DNA from: an uncultured Rhizobiaceae group bacterium
GTDB lineage: Bacteria; Pseudomonadota; Alphaproteobacteria; Rhizobiales; Rhizobiaceae
Direction of reading: 5' to 3'
DNA length: 60,008 nucleotides
Assembly (NCBI GenBank): GCA_938010435.1
Contig: CALLUS010000007.1
Span: forward strand, 1 to 60,008
Shown: piece after piece, positions 34,014-42,772 of the stretch
Position numbering within the stretch: the stretch's first letter is position 1
Layout: the number at the start of each line of letters is the position of its first letter
The notes under the pieces: generated by a model
Told to the model about the DNA's origin: nothing
What the model saw: only the letters and a program-made list of their open reading frames with translations
The model's database searches: none
Made by a program: the position numbers and the translations under genes

Positions 34014-34825
34014 CAATACTTCCCGCTTCTACAAATAAGAAACTTGGTCTTGTTATTGACCTCGACACATGTGTCGGCTGCCACGCTTGCGTGATCAACT
34101 GTAAAGAGTGGAACACTTCTGGTTATGGAACTGCGCTTTCTGACCAAGACCCTTATGGAGCCAATCCGACAGGAGCATGGCTGAACCGTATTCACACATT
34201 TGAAGTCACACCGATGGCGCATCAATCTAAGCCCAAAGGGCAGGGCGTTGGTGAAGTGATAGGGACCGCTGGCGAAGCCCGTGTGGTGCATTTTCCAAAG
34301 TCATGTCTTCACTGCGAGGACGCACCTTGTGTCACTGTTTGTCCTACAGGGGCTTCGTATAAGCGCGAAGAAGACGGTATCGTTTTGGTCGATGAAGACA
34401 AATGTATCGGCTGTGGCCTCTGTGCATGGTCTTGTGCTTATGGCGCACGCGAAATGGATCAGGCTGCTGGTGTGATGAAGAAATGCACTCTTTGCGTTGA
34501 CCGTATCTACAATGAAGAACTCGATGAAATTGACCGTGAACCAGCATGTGTGCGTACGTGCCCTGCAGGTGCGCGCCACTTTGGTGACTTTGCTGATCCA
34601 AATTCCAACGTCTCTGTTCTTGTGAAGGAACGCGGTGGTTTTGATCTTATGCCTGAACAAGGCACTAAGCCGGTCAATAAATATCTTCCACCACGTGCAC
34701 GTACAGACCTTGGTGCTGGTGCTGGATTTGCGATGCCTGTTGAAAATACGGATGAAGCAGGTGGATTGCTCGGTTGGATTGATCGTGCACTATCCGGTTC
34801 TACGCGATCTAAAGGAGCAAACTAA
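34010..34825 (+). CDS. soeB: Sulfite dehydrogenase iron-sulfur subunit SoeB
   Basis: A 271-residue DmsB/NrfC-like ferredoxin subunit that wires SoeA to the membrane subunit. Four cysteine clusters are visible: CVGCHACVINCKEW, CLHCEDAPCVTVCPTGA, CIGCGLCAWSCAYGA and CTLCVDRI with CVRTCPAGA, enough for four [4Fe-4S] centres. The ATG at 34010 overlaps the soeA stop (ATGA) and has GGAG upstream; a GTG at 34001 is in frame but less likely. The last 50 residues form a probable interaction tail. Its stop overlaps the soeC start by one base. Confidence 0.9.
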   Translation: MTILPASTNKKLGLVIDLDTCVGCHACVINCKEWNTSGYGTALSDQDPYGANPTGAWLNRIHTFEVTPMAHQSKPKGQGVGEVIGTAGEARVVHFPKSCLHCEDAPCVTVCPTGASYKREEDGIVLVDEDKCIGCGLCAWSCAYGAREMDQAAGVMKKCTLCVDRIYNEELDEIDREPACVRTCPAGARHFGDFADPNSNVSVLVKERGGFDLMPEQGTKPVNKYLPPRARTDLGAGAGFAMPVENTDEAGGLLGWIDRALSGSTRSKGAN

Positions 34826-35775
34826 TGCATCCCGCTCTTTCTGTTATTGCATTTACAACATTCTCCGGCGCAGGTTACGGCCTCGCTTTCGTTTTGGCAT
34901 TGGGTCATGGAAACCCTGGTGCACTTTCAACCAAGATTGCGTGGTTCGTTGCTCTTGCCATGATTGCTGGTGGTTTACTGTCTTCCACCTTACATTTGGG
35001 CAATCCACAACGCGCTTGGCGCGCTGTGTCGCAATGGCGCACCAGCTGGTTATCTCGTGAAGGTGTGATGGCAATTTTGACCTTTGTTCCACTCACTCTG
35101 TTGGCTGCCATGAGCATATTCGGTGACAGTTTCAGTCTGGCGTTGGGTTATATTGGAGCGATTATGTGCGTTATCACCGTCTATTGCACGGCGATGATCT
35201 ACGGTTCTTTGCGCACAATTCCCCAGTGGTGCACACCTTGGACCGCGGCTTGTTACCTCGCATTTGCACTCACTTCCGGTACATTGATCTATCTCGCTTT
35301 TTTCGGGCGGGAAGCAGGCACTAGCTCCAACAATGCATGGGTTTATCTGGCAGTGGTATTTTTAGTGGTCACATGGCTGATTAAATATTTTTGGACACGC
35401 AATGCACAGGCCGTAGGCTATGGTGATTCCACTATGGAATCGGCAACAGGTTTGGGCGAAATTGGCAAAGTGCGTTTGCTTGAACGCCCCCATGCGATGG
35501 GCAATTACCTGACAAACGAATTTGCGTTTCGCGTTGCGCGGAAACATTTGAGCAAGATGGGGGGGATAGTGGTCTTGCTGGGCGTTGCATTGCCAATCCT
35601 GCTTCTTCTTCTATCTCTTCTCGTTGGCAATGGGTTTGCTGGCTTCCTGCAAGTGTTGGCGACTATTAGTCTTATGGCAGGATTGTTCGTGGAGCGCTGG
35701 TTGTTCTTTGCCGTCGCAAAGCATGCCGTTGGCCTTTACTATGGTGGAGAAGAGGCATTGGTGCCGGCTAAATAA
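34825..35775 (+). CDS. soeC: Sulfite dehydrogenase membrane anchor SoeC
   Basis: A 316-residue DmsC-type membrane subunit with about eight spans that anchors SoeAB on the cytoplasmic face and delivers electrons to quinone. HLGNPQRAWRAVSQWRTSWLSRE near residue 55 is the conserved DmsC loop, and the C-terminal ERWLFFAVAKHAVGLYY is typical. The TAATG overlap couples it to soeB. Its last 37 bases overlap the end of the convergent manC-like gene, so there is no terminator between them. Confidence 0.9.
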   Translation: MHPALSVIAFTTFSGAGYGLAFVLALGHGNPGALSTKIAWFVALAMIAGGLLSSTLHLGNPQRAWRAVSQWRTSWLSREGVMAILTFVPLTLLAAMSIFGDSFSLALGYIGAIMCVITVYCTAMIYGSLRTIPQWCTPWTAACYLAFALTSGTLIYLAFFGREAGTSSNNAWVYLAVVFLVVTWLIKYFWTRNAQAVGYGDSTMESATGLGEIGKVRLLERPHAMGNYLTNEFAFRVARKHLSKMGGIVVLLGVALPILLLLLSLLVGNGFAGFLQVLATISLMAGLFVERWLFFAVAKHAVGLYYGGEEALVPAK

Positions 35776-37157
35776 GAACGTTTACTCTTGTTCTGGGTGT
35801 GCACCAGGTCATCCTCGTGAAGAAAATCTCCAATGCGTGTTTCCAAAAACACGAGTGGGTGGTTTTTGGAACTGACGCAAGAATGAATCGTGTTTTTGTC
35901 GATGTTGTAGGTCCAACCCGTGGTGATATGGTGGGTTACATCTGAAATTATTGCAGTGCCGAGACCTGATAGAACTTGCCAATTTTCTTTGCGGTGGGTG
36001 TGAAAATGTTCAGGGATCAATGCGCCGGGATGAAGTTCGATTTTATAGACTTGTGCTTGTTGGCTTTGCTCTAGCAGAGTTTCTGTGCCCCACACATGAT
36101 GACGAACAGGGGAGTGAAACAGTTCTAAACACTGAGTTTCACGCATGTCACCGGTAAGTGCTGCCATGTCGACCGTTGTGTCTTTGGATTGAATGAGCGT
36201 TGCATCGCGTGTTGATATCACGCGCAGGTTGGAACATCCGATCATAGCTATCAGGTGACCATTGCTGTCGATGCTGCAATTTTGGTTTTCAAACGAGAAA
36301 TTAGAACGAGAAGATTGTGTCTGTTTCGAGCTGAAAATATCGGTGGGTCGTAATAAAAACTGATCGGTGCGCTTTATGAGCTCATCCCCAATATGTTTTG
36401 ATTCCAATGCACTCCACATATTCAAGTTAATCCAAGATGCGTCATTCATGTTGCCGGATTGTTGATGCGCCATATCTATGGTTTGAAATGCTTCGGTACT
36501 TGCAGATTTTGCAATCTCTAGGATGTGATGGGGGCAAGCCATGAATATGGAGCCGATGGAATAGAGACCATGAGTCTCGAATGTTGTTGCGTTATCTTCT
36601 TCAAGAGGTTTGACCTGCAAGAGAGAGTTCACCACTGAGCGACCGCATCGTTGTGCCAAACTTGCTTTTTGATGATGAGCGGAATTGTAGGGTTCGCCCA
36701 AAACCACCATTTGGTTTTCGGGCATGTTTTCACGAATCTGTTGATATGTCTTTCCCAGAGTGCTGACATTTTTGGGAACGTTGGCCGTGTCCATGAACAT
36801 CATCATCTGATCTGAATTGGAGCGCGCTACCAAAAAGCTGGCATATACAGCGGCATTCCAATTTCCACGTTCAATCGGTTCCACGATGAACCGACAAGAG
36901 TCAAGAAGCCCGATTTGTTCGGCCTGCGTTTTTGCTGTTTTCAATTGATTGGGTGCAACGAAAACCAACGGTGCTTTTGAGTTGGGAAGATGAGAGATGC
37001 ACAGAAGAGCCGTTTGAAATGCACTTTGTTCGCGTTTGCTGCGTTGAAATTGAACAGGGTCCAATATGCGAGATTTTGGCCACTTCGCAAGGTTACTACT
37101 GCCTGCAAGAAGGACTGGGGCGACAGAACCGAAAGGGTTTTCTTGATTGGATGACAT
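35739..37157 (-). CDS. ManC-like mannose-1-P guanylyltransferase/phosphomannose isomerase homologue, degenerate
   Basis: A 472-residue relative of ManC/XanB. The N-terminal 330 residues follow the nucleotidyltransferase fold but the activating loop GGSGTRLWPxSR of active enzymes is replaced by GSSNLAKWPKSR, and the usual EP-x-x-RNTAPA and PSDH metal sites read EPIERGNWNAA and FMDTAN. The C-terminal cupin isomerase domain is better kept (VWGTETLLEQSQQ, HFHTHRKENWQVLSGLG, near residues 370-410), though its HH-x-R-E-H signature is also altered. It is probably inactive as a guanylyltransferase and may act as a sensor or partner. The ATG at 37157 is preferred; its ribosome site is buried in a hairpin. 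No capsule or LPS sugar genes surround it. Confidence 0.75.
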   Translation of the reverse strand: MSSNQENPFGSVAPVLLAGSSNLAKWPKSRILDPVQFQRSKREQSAFQTALLCISHLPNSKAPLVFVAPNQLKTAKTQAEQIGLLDSCRFIVEPIERGNWNAAVYASFLVARSNSDQMMMFMDTANVPKNVSTLGKTYQQIRENMPENQMVVLGEPYNSAHHQKASLAQRCGRSVVNSLLQVKPLEEDNATTFETHGLYSIGSIFMACPHHILEIAKSASTEAFQTIDMAHQQSGNMNDASWINLNMWSALESKHIGDELIKRTDQFLLRPTDIFSSKQTQSSRSNFSFENQNCSIDSNGHLIAMIGCSNLRVISTRDATLIQSKDTTVDMAALTGDMRETQCLELFHSPVRHHVWGTETLLEQSQQAQVYKIELHPGALIPEHFHTHRKENWQVLSGLGTAIISDVTHHITTGWTYNIDKNTIHSCVSSKNHPLVFLETRIGDFLHEDDLVHTQNKSKRSYLAGTNASSPP

Positions 37158-37160
37158 AGG

Positions 37161-37181
37161 GAACTCCAAGTGTTGGAGTTC
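37161..37181 (-). promoter_or_regulatory. Hairpin sequestering the ribosome site of the manC-like gene
   Basis: GAACTCCAA (37161-37169) and TTGGAGTTC (37173-37181) form a perfect nine-base stem with a three-base loop. On the minus-strand RNA the 3' arm contains the GGAG that lies six bases before the ATG at 37157, so the ribosome site is paired. On the plus strand the stem is followed by TTTT (37182-37185), so it could also act as a weak terminator in that direction. Confidence 0.6.
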
Positions 37182-37232
37182 TTTTACAATTACATTAGTT
37201 TACCAATAGTTGCAAAAAAATAAAATACAACT

Positions 37233-38198
37233 TTATAGCGTTTTCCACTTGGACCGTTCGGGGGCTTTGATCTTCCATCTGTTGTGCAGCCACAACCATT
37301 GTTCAGGATATTCGCGCACCCAGTCTTCCATGATGCTGTTGATCGTTTTGGTTGTTTCAATAACATCCAGATTGCCATTGTTATCGCGTGGAATATCGAT
37401 GGCATCGTGCAGTTCAAGCCTGAAACGGCCATTAGGAAGCCTGATGCAGCGAGCAGGGTGAATATCGCAGTCGAACTGTCTGGCCAGTTTCGCAGCCAAT
37501 GGGTTGGTTGTGGCTTCCCGGCCTAAGAACTCGACGCGAGGGCCACGGGTGAAAGCCTGATCAGCTAATAGACCAATTGCTCCATTTTCTTCCAATACAC
37601 GCACCAATGCCCAAGCAGCGCCTGCGCGGGACGGGACAAGATCACCATTGTCTGTGCGGCGCGCTTTTAGCACGCGTTTGGCCAAGTAGGGATTGTTGGG
37701 CGGGCGGAACAAAGCCGTCACGTTCAGATCATAAGTGGATGCTGCAACAGGGAGAATTTCCCAATTGCCCGTATGCGCTGTGAAAATGATGACCGGCTTT
37801 TGGCTTTCTCGAAGTTTTATGAAGTTATCGATCCCGACAACTTCCACATTGCCCGCTTCCGGATTGTCGACATCGAAATCGAAGAGTTTGTCGAGGAGAA
37901 CATATTCGGCGAGAGTTCGCCCCACATTACCCCAAACATTGCGTAAGAGTTCGTCAATTTCCGATTTTGATTTTTCAGGAAAGGCCAATTCGAGATTGCG
38001 GCGGGCCATTTTACTGCGTGGCAAATAGGGTGCCAGTTTGCGTGCTATTTTCTCCGCAGCATTGGTTGATTTCTGCGCAGGCAACCGCTTGGCCCAATGG
38101 AGCAGCAAACCGATAAGCTTGGCTACAATCCAATCCCAAACGGATTTCGCCCGCAGCAATTGCCGTTCAATGAAAGGGTTGCGGTAAAACTTCGCCAA
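37233..38198 (-). CDS. lpxXL: Lipid A VLCFA acyltransferase LpxXL
   Basis: A 321-residue lysophospholipid-type acyltransferase (LpxL/HtrB family) anchored at the inner membrane. The catalytic motif HTGNWE is near residue 140, with RARAGAAWALVR-like substrate-loop residues and LLADQAFTRGPRVEFLGR near 220. As the last gene of the acpXL cluster it is the enzyme that moves the long hydroxylated fatty acid from AcpXL to lipid A in rhizobia. Distinguishing it from housekeeping LpxL rests on this context. It lies three bases after adh2XL. Confidence 0.9.
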   Translation of the reverse strand: MAKFYRNPFIERQLLRAKSVWDWIVAKLIGLLLHWAKRLPAQKSTNAAEKIARKLAPYLPRSKMARRNLELAFPEKSKSEIDELLRNVWGNVGRTLAEYVLLDKLFDFDVDNPEAGNVEVVGIDNFIKLRESQKPVIIFTAHTGNWEILPVAASTYDLNVTALFRPPNNPYLAKRVLKARRTDNGDLVPSRAGAAWALVRVLEENGAIGLLADQAFTRGPRVEFLGREATTNPLAAKLARQFDCDIHPARCIRLPNGRFRLELHDAIDIPRDNNGNLDVIETTKTINSIMEDWVREYPEQWLWLHNRWKIKAPERSKWKTL

Positions 38199-38201
38199 GA
38201 G

Positions 38202-39230
38202 CTAGCTCATACGCATGATGATTTTGCCGAAGACCTTGCGGCTTTCCATACGTTCCAATGCAGTTGCCAAATCGCCAAATTCAATTTCGGTATCAACAAC
38301 GGGCTTTACATACCCTGCAGCCATTTTGTCCATTGAATCGACCATGTTCTGCTTTCGGCAGCCAAAGGAGCCAATGAGTCTCAATTGACGTTGGAACAAC
38401 ATCATCAAGTTGGTTTCTGCAGAAACACCACTGGTTGAACCGCACGTCACCAAACGTCCCCCGCGTTTCATGCACAGCATGGAGCCTGCCCATGTTTCTT
38501 TGCCAACGTGTTCGAAAACGACATCAACGCCTTCCTTCTTGGTCAGCTTACGAACTTTGCCCTCAAAGCGATCTTCACGGTAGTTGATGACGTGATCTGC
38601 GCCCAATGCCATGGCGGGTTCGATCTTGTCGTCGCTGCCTACTGTAGTGATCACGCGGCAACCAATTGACTTCGCCAATTGAATTGCTGCCGTGCCGATG
38701 CCAGAACCGCCAGCTTGAATGAGAATGGTTTCCGAGGGTTTGAGCAATGCGTTGTCAAACAGCATATGCTCGCACGTGCCGAATGTGATGGGAGCAAGTG
38801 CAGCACCAATGTCATCACAATTTGGCGGAACGGGCACACATTGACGGGCAGGCAGGTTCACAAGCTCACGGGCAAAGCCGCCAAGATGGAATCCGTGTAC
38901 TCCAGAAACATGCTCGCACAAATTGTCTTTGCCTGAACGACAGTGATGGCACGTTCCACATACGCGAGCACCAAAAATGGATACCAATTGCCCGGGCACA
39001 AGGTCACACACACCTTCGCCAATGGCGACAACTTCAGCGCTTGCTTCAGCGCCAATGGTGAGTGGCATTTCGCGTTTGGCAAACGCCATGCCACGCCATC
39101 CCCATACATCGAGGTGGTTGAGTGCAACAACGCGTACGCGAAATTGAACTTCTCCTGCAGCGGGAGCTTCGGGAAGGTCTATGTCAACGGATTTGACCTC
39201 GCGGTCTGAGACAAGCTGAAGCGCGCGCAT
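38202..39230 (-). CDS. adh2XL: Zinc-type alcohol dehydrogenase/enoyl reductase-like protein of the VLCFA cluster
   Basis: A 342-residue medium-chain dehydrogenase. Structural zinc ligands are in CGTCHHCRSGKDNLC near residue 97, catalytic-site His in GAEASAEVV/CEHMLF regions, and the nucleotide fold is GGSGIGTAAIQLAKSIG near 170. In rhizobial acpXL clusters a protein of this class sits between fabF1XL and lpxXL and is thought to take part in building the very-long-chain fatty acid, probably as a reductase. The exact reaction is not established from sequence. Confidence 0.85.
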   Translation of the reverse strand: MRALQLVSDREVKSVDIDLPEAPAAGEVQFRVRVVALNHLDVWGWRGMAFAKREMPLTIGAEASAEVVAIGEGVCDLVPGQLVSIFGARVCGTCHHCRSGKDNLCEHVSGVHGFHLGGFARELVNLPARQCVPVPPNCDDIGAALAPITFGTCEHMLFDNALLKPSETILIQAGGSGIGTAAIQLAKSIGCRVITTVGSDDKIEPAMALGADHVINYREDRFEGKVRKLTKKEGVDVVFEHVGKETWAGSMLCMKRGGRLVTCGSTSGVSAETNLMMLFQRQLRLIGSFGCRKQNMVDSMDKMAAGYVKPVVDTEIEFGDLATALERMESRKVFGKIIMRMS

Positions 39231-39274
39231 TTAAGCTCCGTAAGGGTAATTTGAGTGAAACTGTTGAGACGTGT

Positions 39275-40558
39275 TTAAGCGAACTCGCGACCAAAAACCA
39301 GACATGCATTTTGTCCGCCAAATCCAAATGAATTTGACAGAATATTGTTCACCTGAACATCTCGTGCTGTATGCGGAACCACATCCAAAGGAATGTCTGG
39401 ATCGGGGGTGTCATAATTTATGGTGGGTGGAATGCGACCATGCTGCAATGTGAGCACCGAGAACACAGCTTCAATTGCACCGGCCGCCGTCAGTGTGTGG
39501 CCTATCATCGACTTGTTTGATGAAATAGGTGTCTGATGAATACTGTCGCCGAACACTGTTTTCAAGGAATTGTATTCCATGCGATCGTTTTCGGGTGTCG
39601 ATGTGCCGTGAGCATTGATGTAGCTGATTTCACTGTGATCGATATTGGCGTCAGACAAAGCATTTTGAACCGCGGTAATTACAGGTGATCCATCCGGTGA
39701 AGAACGCGTGCGGTGGAAGTGATCTGCTTTTTCACCGCAGCCGCGCACCACAGCTAAAATATTTGCGCCTCGTGCCTGCGCGCTTTCCAATGATTCGAGA
39801 ACCAAAGCGCCTGCTCCTTCGGCCATGACGAATCCATCACGGTCTTTGGAAAAAGGTTTAGCTGCTTTTTCTGGATGCTCGTTTTGAGTGGTTAGGGCGG
39901 ATAGAAGTGAAAAACGCACCAGTGATTCCATTGTCACTGAACCATCTGTACCGACGCAAAGCGCAGTTTCAGTATCACCACGACGAATTGCTTCCACGCC
40001 GAGTTGAACCGCAGTCGTGCCGGAAGCACAGGCAGTGGAGAGAGAAATCGGAAGACCCGTGGTGCCAAATTTGTCAGACAGGCGATCAGCCGTCCGTCCG
40101 AATTGCAGCAACTCATACATGTCTTTGTGCTTTTGAGTGCGTGCCATATCGATCAAACGGTCGTAGCCTTCCAGCGGGGAATCGCCAGCTTCTTTGTCGA
40201 GGGCGAAGCGGTGTTGCCATTCCATTTCTACGGGAGGGGATGCCAAGAAAAGTGGTCCTGGGAATTCTCCCATCGGTAGGCCGGATTCTTGAACCGCTTC
40301 TTCAGCGGCAGAATCTGCCAAAGCATAGGTGAGACTTGGGGCGGATTGTTGATCCAACTCCATGAAATCGACGGTTCCTGCGACCGATGTTTTCAATCCA
40401 TCGGTTTCAAAACGCTCAATGCGATGAATGCCAGACTTGCCATTTGTCAAAGCTGTCCAATTGTCTTGCTTGCCTTTGCCCAGTGAAGAAACTACGCCAA
40501 CGCCGGTTACAACAACGATGGAACGGCCTTTAAAATCTTTTTGAGGTGATGTGCTCAT
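39275..40558 (-). CDS. fabF1XL: Beta-ketoacyl-ACP synthase FabF1XL
   Basis: A 427-residue KAS II-type condensing enzyme dedicated to very-long-chain fatty acid elongation on AcpXL. The nucleophile is Cys177 in STACASGTTAVQLG; the two catalytic His lie in NAHGTSTPENDRMEYNSL and NKSMIGHTLTAAGAIEAV. All three catalytic residues are present, unlike in the neighbouring FabF2XL. It starts 20 bases after the fabF2XL stop. The two probably work as a pair. Confidence 0.92.
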   Translation of the reverse strand: MSTSPQKDFKGRSIVVVTGVGVVSSLGKGKQDNWTALTNGKSGIHRIERFETDGLKTSVAGTVDFMELDQQSAPSLTYALADSAAEEAVQESGLPMGEFPGPLFLASPPVEMEWQHRFALDKEAGDSPLEGYDRLIDMARTQKHKDMYELLQFGRTADRLSDKFGTTGLPISLSTACASGTTAVQLGVEAIRRGDTETALCVGTDGSVTMESLVRFSLLSALTTQNEHPEKAAKPFSKDRDGFVMAEGAGALVLESLESAQARGANILAVVRGCGEKADHFHRTRSSPDGSPVITAVQNALSDANIDHSEISYINAHGTSTPENDRMEYNSLKTVFGDSIHQTPISSNKSMIGHTLTAAGAIEAVFSVLTLQHGRIPPTINYDTPDPDIPLDVVPHTARDVQVNNILSNSFGFGGQNACLVFGREFA

Positions 40559-40578
40559 TTTTGGTGCTCTGCCTCTGA

Positions 40579-41763
40579 TTACTTAGAAACGGGTTCAATC
40601 AGCGCCATGCCTTCGGCGCGGTTGTGACCCAACGTTGTGACAAGAATATTTTCTGGTGTGGTGTCGCTCTCAACTTCGTTTGAAGCCATAGGCTTGTATA
40701 ATGCGCCTTGTTTTAATGACAAAGCTGCTAAGGCTACACCAAGCGGGAAGTGAGTTTCGATTGAATGGCCCATGATGTTGCCGAAAGCGCGGACAGGCGC
40801 ATCTGCCAAATTGGTGCTCAGGAAATCTTGTTCAGTTTTGGTAATGTCGGCACAACCGGAAGCACCAGATAAAATGGCTGTTGAACCTGATGCTGAGAGT
40901 TTAGCAAAGGCGCGGTCCAAACGTTTGTTGGTTGTAGCATTGTCGCGACGTCCGTGTTCAGCGGCGATACCACTTAGCTTGGCATAAGGTTTTGCACCAC
41001 GTGCTTCAGCATGGGCACGTGATTCCATAACGAGAAATGCACCAACGGATCCAAGAATTGTTCCGTTGCGGTTCCAGATATCAGCGTGTTTGCTTTCTTG
41101 CAGGTAACCGCCCAATGCGAAGAACAACAGCATGTCGCTGCGTTCAGCGTTGTAAGCGCCACCTACCAACACAATGTCGCTTTGGCCTGATGCAATACGT
41201 GCATGAGCCGTTTGAATGGCGGAGATGCCTGCACCTTCTTCTCCCATGAAGGTGCGAGAAGAACCTGTTACTTTGTGAACAATGGAAATATTGCCCGCGA
41301 GAAGGTTGGACAGTTGCGCTAAGAACAAAGTGGGGCGCAGATCGTTGGACAGGCGCTCAGCCAGCAAAGCATCTGTGTTATTGGAGCTGCGGCCTTCTTT
41401 CATAACGGCCGCATCAACTTCCATGTCGCGCTCACCGCCGCCAGCGGCGACAATCATGTCCATACGACCGCAAAGACTTTCGTCTTTTTTGGCGCCAGCA
41501 TCATCGAGGGCAAGACCAGCTGCATAAGTGCCGATCTGTTGCCAAGGTTCCATCTGGCGCATATCGCGTCGTGAAATTTGTTGCGACCAGTCTGGTTCTG
41601 TTAGTGCGTGAACAGGGTAGGGTGCAAAACGCTCTGCGTCGACATTGGCTGGCTTGCCAGATTGCAACGCGTCCCAATGAGTTTGTGGACCTTCGCCAAG
41701 CGAGGACAAAAGACCAACGCCTGTGATCCAAACTTCATTGTTTTGAGAATTGTTGTCGCCCAT
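40579..41763 (-). CDS. fabF2XL: Beta-ketoacyl-ACP synthase-like FabF2XL lacking the active-site Cys
   Basis: A 394-residue thiolase-fold protein homologous to FabF. Where active enzymes have a T-A-C-A/S-S nucleophile elbow this one reads VTGSSRTFMGEEGAGISAIQ (about residue 165-184), with no Cys. The first His motif is not recognisable and the second survives as NIMGHSIETHFPLG. It therefore looks like a chain-length-factor-type partner for FabF1XL rather than a condensing enzyme. Position in the cluster fits FabF2XL of rhizobia. A 118-base gap separates it from fabZXL. Confidence 0.85.
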   Translation of the reverse strand: MGDNNSQNNEVWITGVGLLSSLGEGPQTHWDALQSGKPANVDAERFAPYPVHALTEPDWSQQISRRDMRQMEPWQQIGTYAAGLALDDAGAKKDESLCGRMDMIVAAGGGERDMEVDAAVMKEGRSSNNTDALLAERLSNDLRPTLFLAQLSNLLAGNISIVHKVTGSSRTFMGEEGAGISAIQTAHARIASGQSDIVLVGGAYNAERSDMLLFFALGGYLQESKHADIWNRNGTILGSVGAFLVMESRAHAEARGAKPYAKLSGIAAEHGRRDNATTNKRLDRAFAKLSASGSTAILSGASGCADITKTEQDFLSTNLADAPVRAFGNIMGHSIETHFPLGVALAALSLKQGALYKPMASNEVESDTTPENILVTTLGHNRAEGMALIEPVSK

Positions 41764-41881
41764 TCGATCGTCGCTCCATTTGTGACGGAAAATCCATTCC
41801 GTGTGATAATATCAATACGTTGGAAACGAGGCAGGGGCTAGACTTCGTTGTAGAAAATCAGACTATGGTAACCGGTCTTTT

Positions 41882-42352
41882 CTAAGCAGGCAGATGTTCT
41901 GAAGGCATGTTCAGTTCTTTTGCACGATCAACAATCATCTTGGCAAATGCGGGATCTGGAAAATTCATTGTTTTGAAGGTCAATTGTGCATTGCAGATAC
42001 GCTTGCCGTCAGACTTGATAGAAGCCTTGGTCATGGCAAAACCTGACCCGTCATGCTCCATCACCGCTTCAATTTCTAAAGGTGTTTCCGGTTCCACAAA
42101 TGTGCGTAACTTGCCTTCTTTCACACCCACCAGAAACGGCATGGCTGCAAATTTGCTTTTGGACATAATGAGAAAGCCGCAGGCTTGCGCCATTGTTTCA
42201 ATCAACAACACGCCGGGCACGAGTGGCAAGCCGGGAAAGTGGCCTTCAAAGACAGAGCTTTGCTCTGGCACTTTTGACTGCGCCACAAGAATTCCAGAAT
42301 TAAGATCGACTGAAATTATCCGGTCGATCATTTGGAAATATTCTAGGTGCAT
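41882..42352 (-). CDS. fabZXL: 3-hydroxyacyl-ACP dehydratase FabZXL
   Basis: A 156-residue hot-dog-fold dehydratase. The active-site His is in GHFPGLPLVPGVLLIETMAQ (about residues 38-57), with the partner Glu in the following helix. It removes water from 3-hydroxyacyl-AcpXL during chain elongation. It follows acpXL by 14 bases. The sequence differs from housekeeping FabZ (no PHRYPF loop), which agrees with a cluster-specific paralogue. Confidence 0.9.
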   Translation of the reverse strand: MHLEYFQMIDRIISVDLNSGILVAQSKVPEQSSVFEGHFPGLPLVPGVLLIETMAQACGFLIMSKSKFAAMPFLVGVKEGKLRTFVEPETPLEIEAVMEHDGSGFAMTKASIKSDGKRICNAQLTFKTMNFPDPAFAKMIVDRAKELNMPSEHLPA

Positions 42353-42366
42353 TTGATGCGATCGTT

Positions 42367-42642
42367 CTAGGCTTTGTCAGCGACCAGATCGTCAATTTTG
42401 CCGCAGAGGTTTTTCATCACGAAATACTCTTCAGTTGCAGCTTTGCCATCGTTGACCTCTTGTGTCCAAGCTTCCAACGGAATTTTGATGCCGAATTCTT
42501 TGTCGACTGCGAAAACGATGTCTAGAAAATCAAGGCTGTCGATACCGAGATCGTCAATTGTATGGCTGTCTGGAGTAATTTCGCCGCGTGGGATTTCACT
42601 GGTCTCGGAAATGATGTCAGCAACTTTGTCGAATGTAGACAC
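42367..42642 (-). CDS. acpXL: Acyl carrier protein AcpXL
   Basis: A 91-residue specialised acyl carrier protein carrying the 27-hydroxyoctacosanoate-type chain of rhizobial lipid A. The phosphopantetheine site is Ser36 in [12 protein letters not shown]. The N-terminus [15 protein letters not shown] and the [19 protein letters not shown] stretch are specific to AcpXL and longer than housekeeping AcpP. The start is a GTG at 42642 with GAGG about eight bases upstream. It is the first gene of the six-gene cluster; its promoter lies in 42643-42772. Confidence 0.95.
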   Translation of the reverse strand: MSTFDKVADIISETSEIPRGEITPDSHTIDDLGIDSLDFLDIVFAVDKEFGIKIPLEAWTQEVNDGKAATEEYFVMKNLCGKIDDLVADKA

Positions 42643-42772
42643 GAATGATACCTCGTTTGTACTTTGAACTAGGGGATTCTGGTCAGCTCAGGCCCAGTTC
42701 CCAATTGAATTACGCTTCCTCTAGCGTTTTCCGCTGTTGGTTGCAAACTTCATTTGCCAATGAAATGTGGCG

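Noticed and set aside
31161-35775. DMSO, thiosulfate or polysulfide reductase
   Set aside because: The catalytic subunit has no Tat signal and lies after xsc and a TauE-type exporter. Periplasmic reductases of this family carry Tat signals. SoeABC is the better fit.
24661-35775. GH25 lysozyme and the small secreted protein as prophage remnants
   Set aside because: No holin, tail, integrase or attachment repeats are nearby, and the GH25 gene has a signal peptide and neighbours of ordinary chromosomal type.
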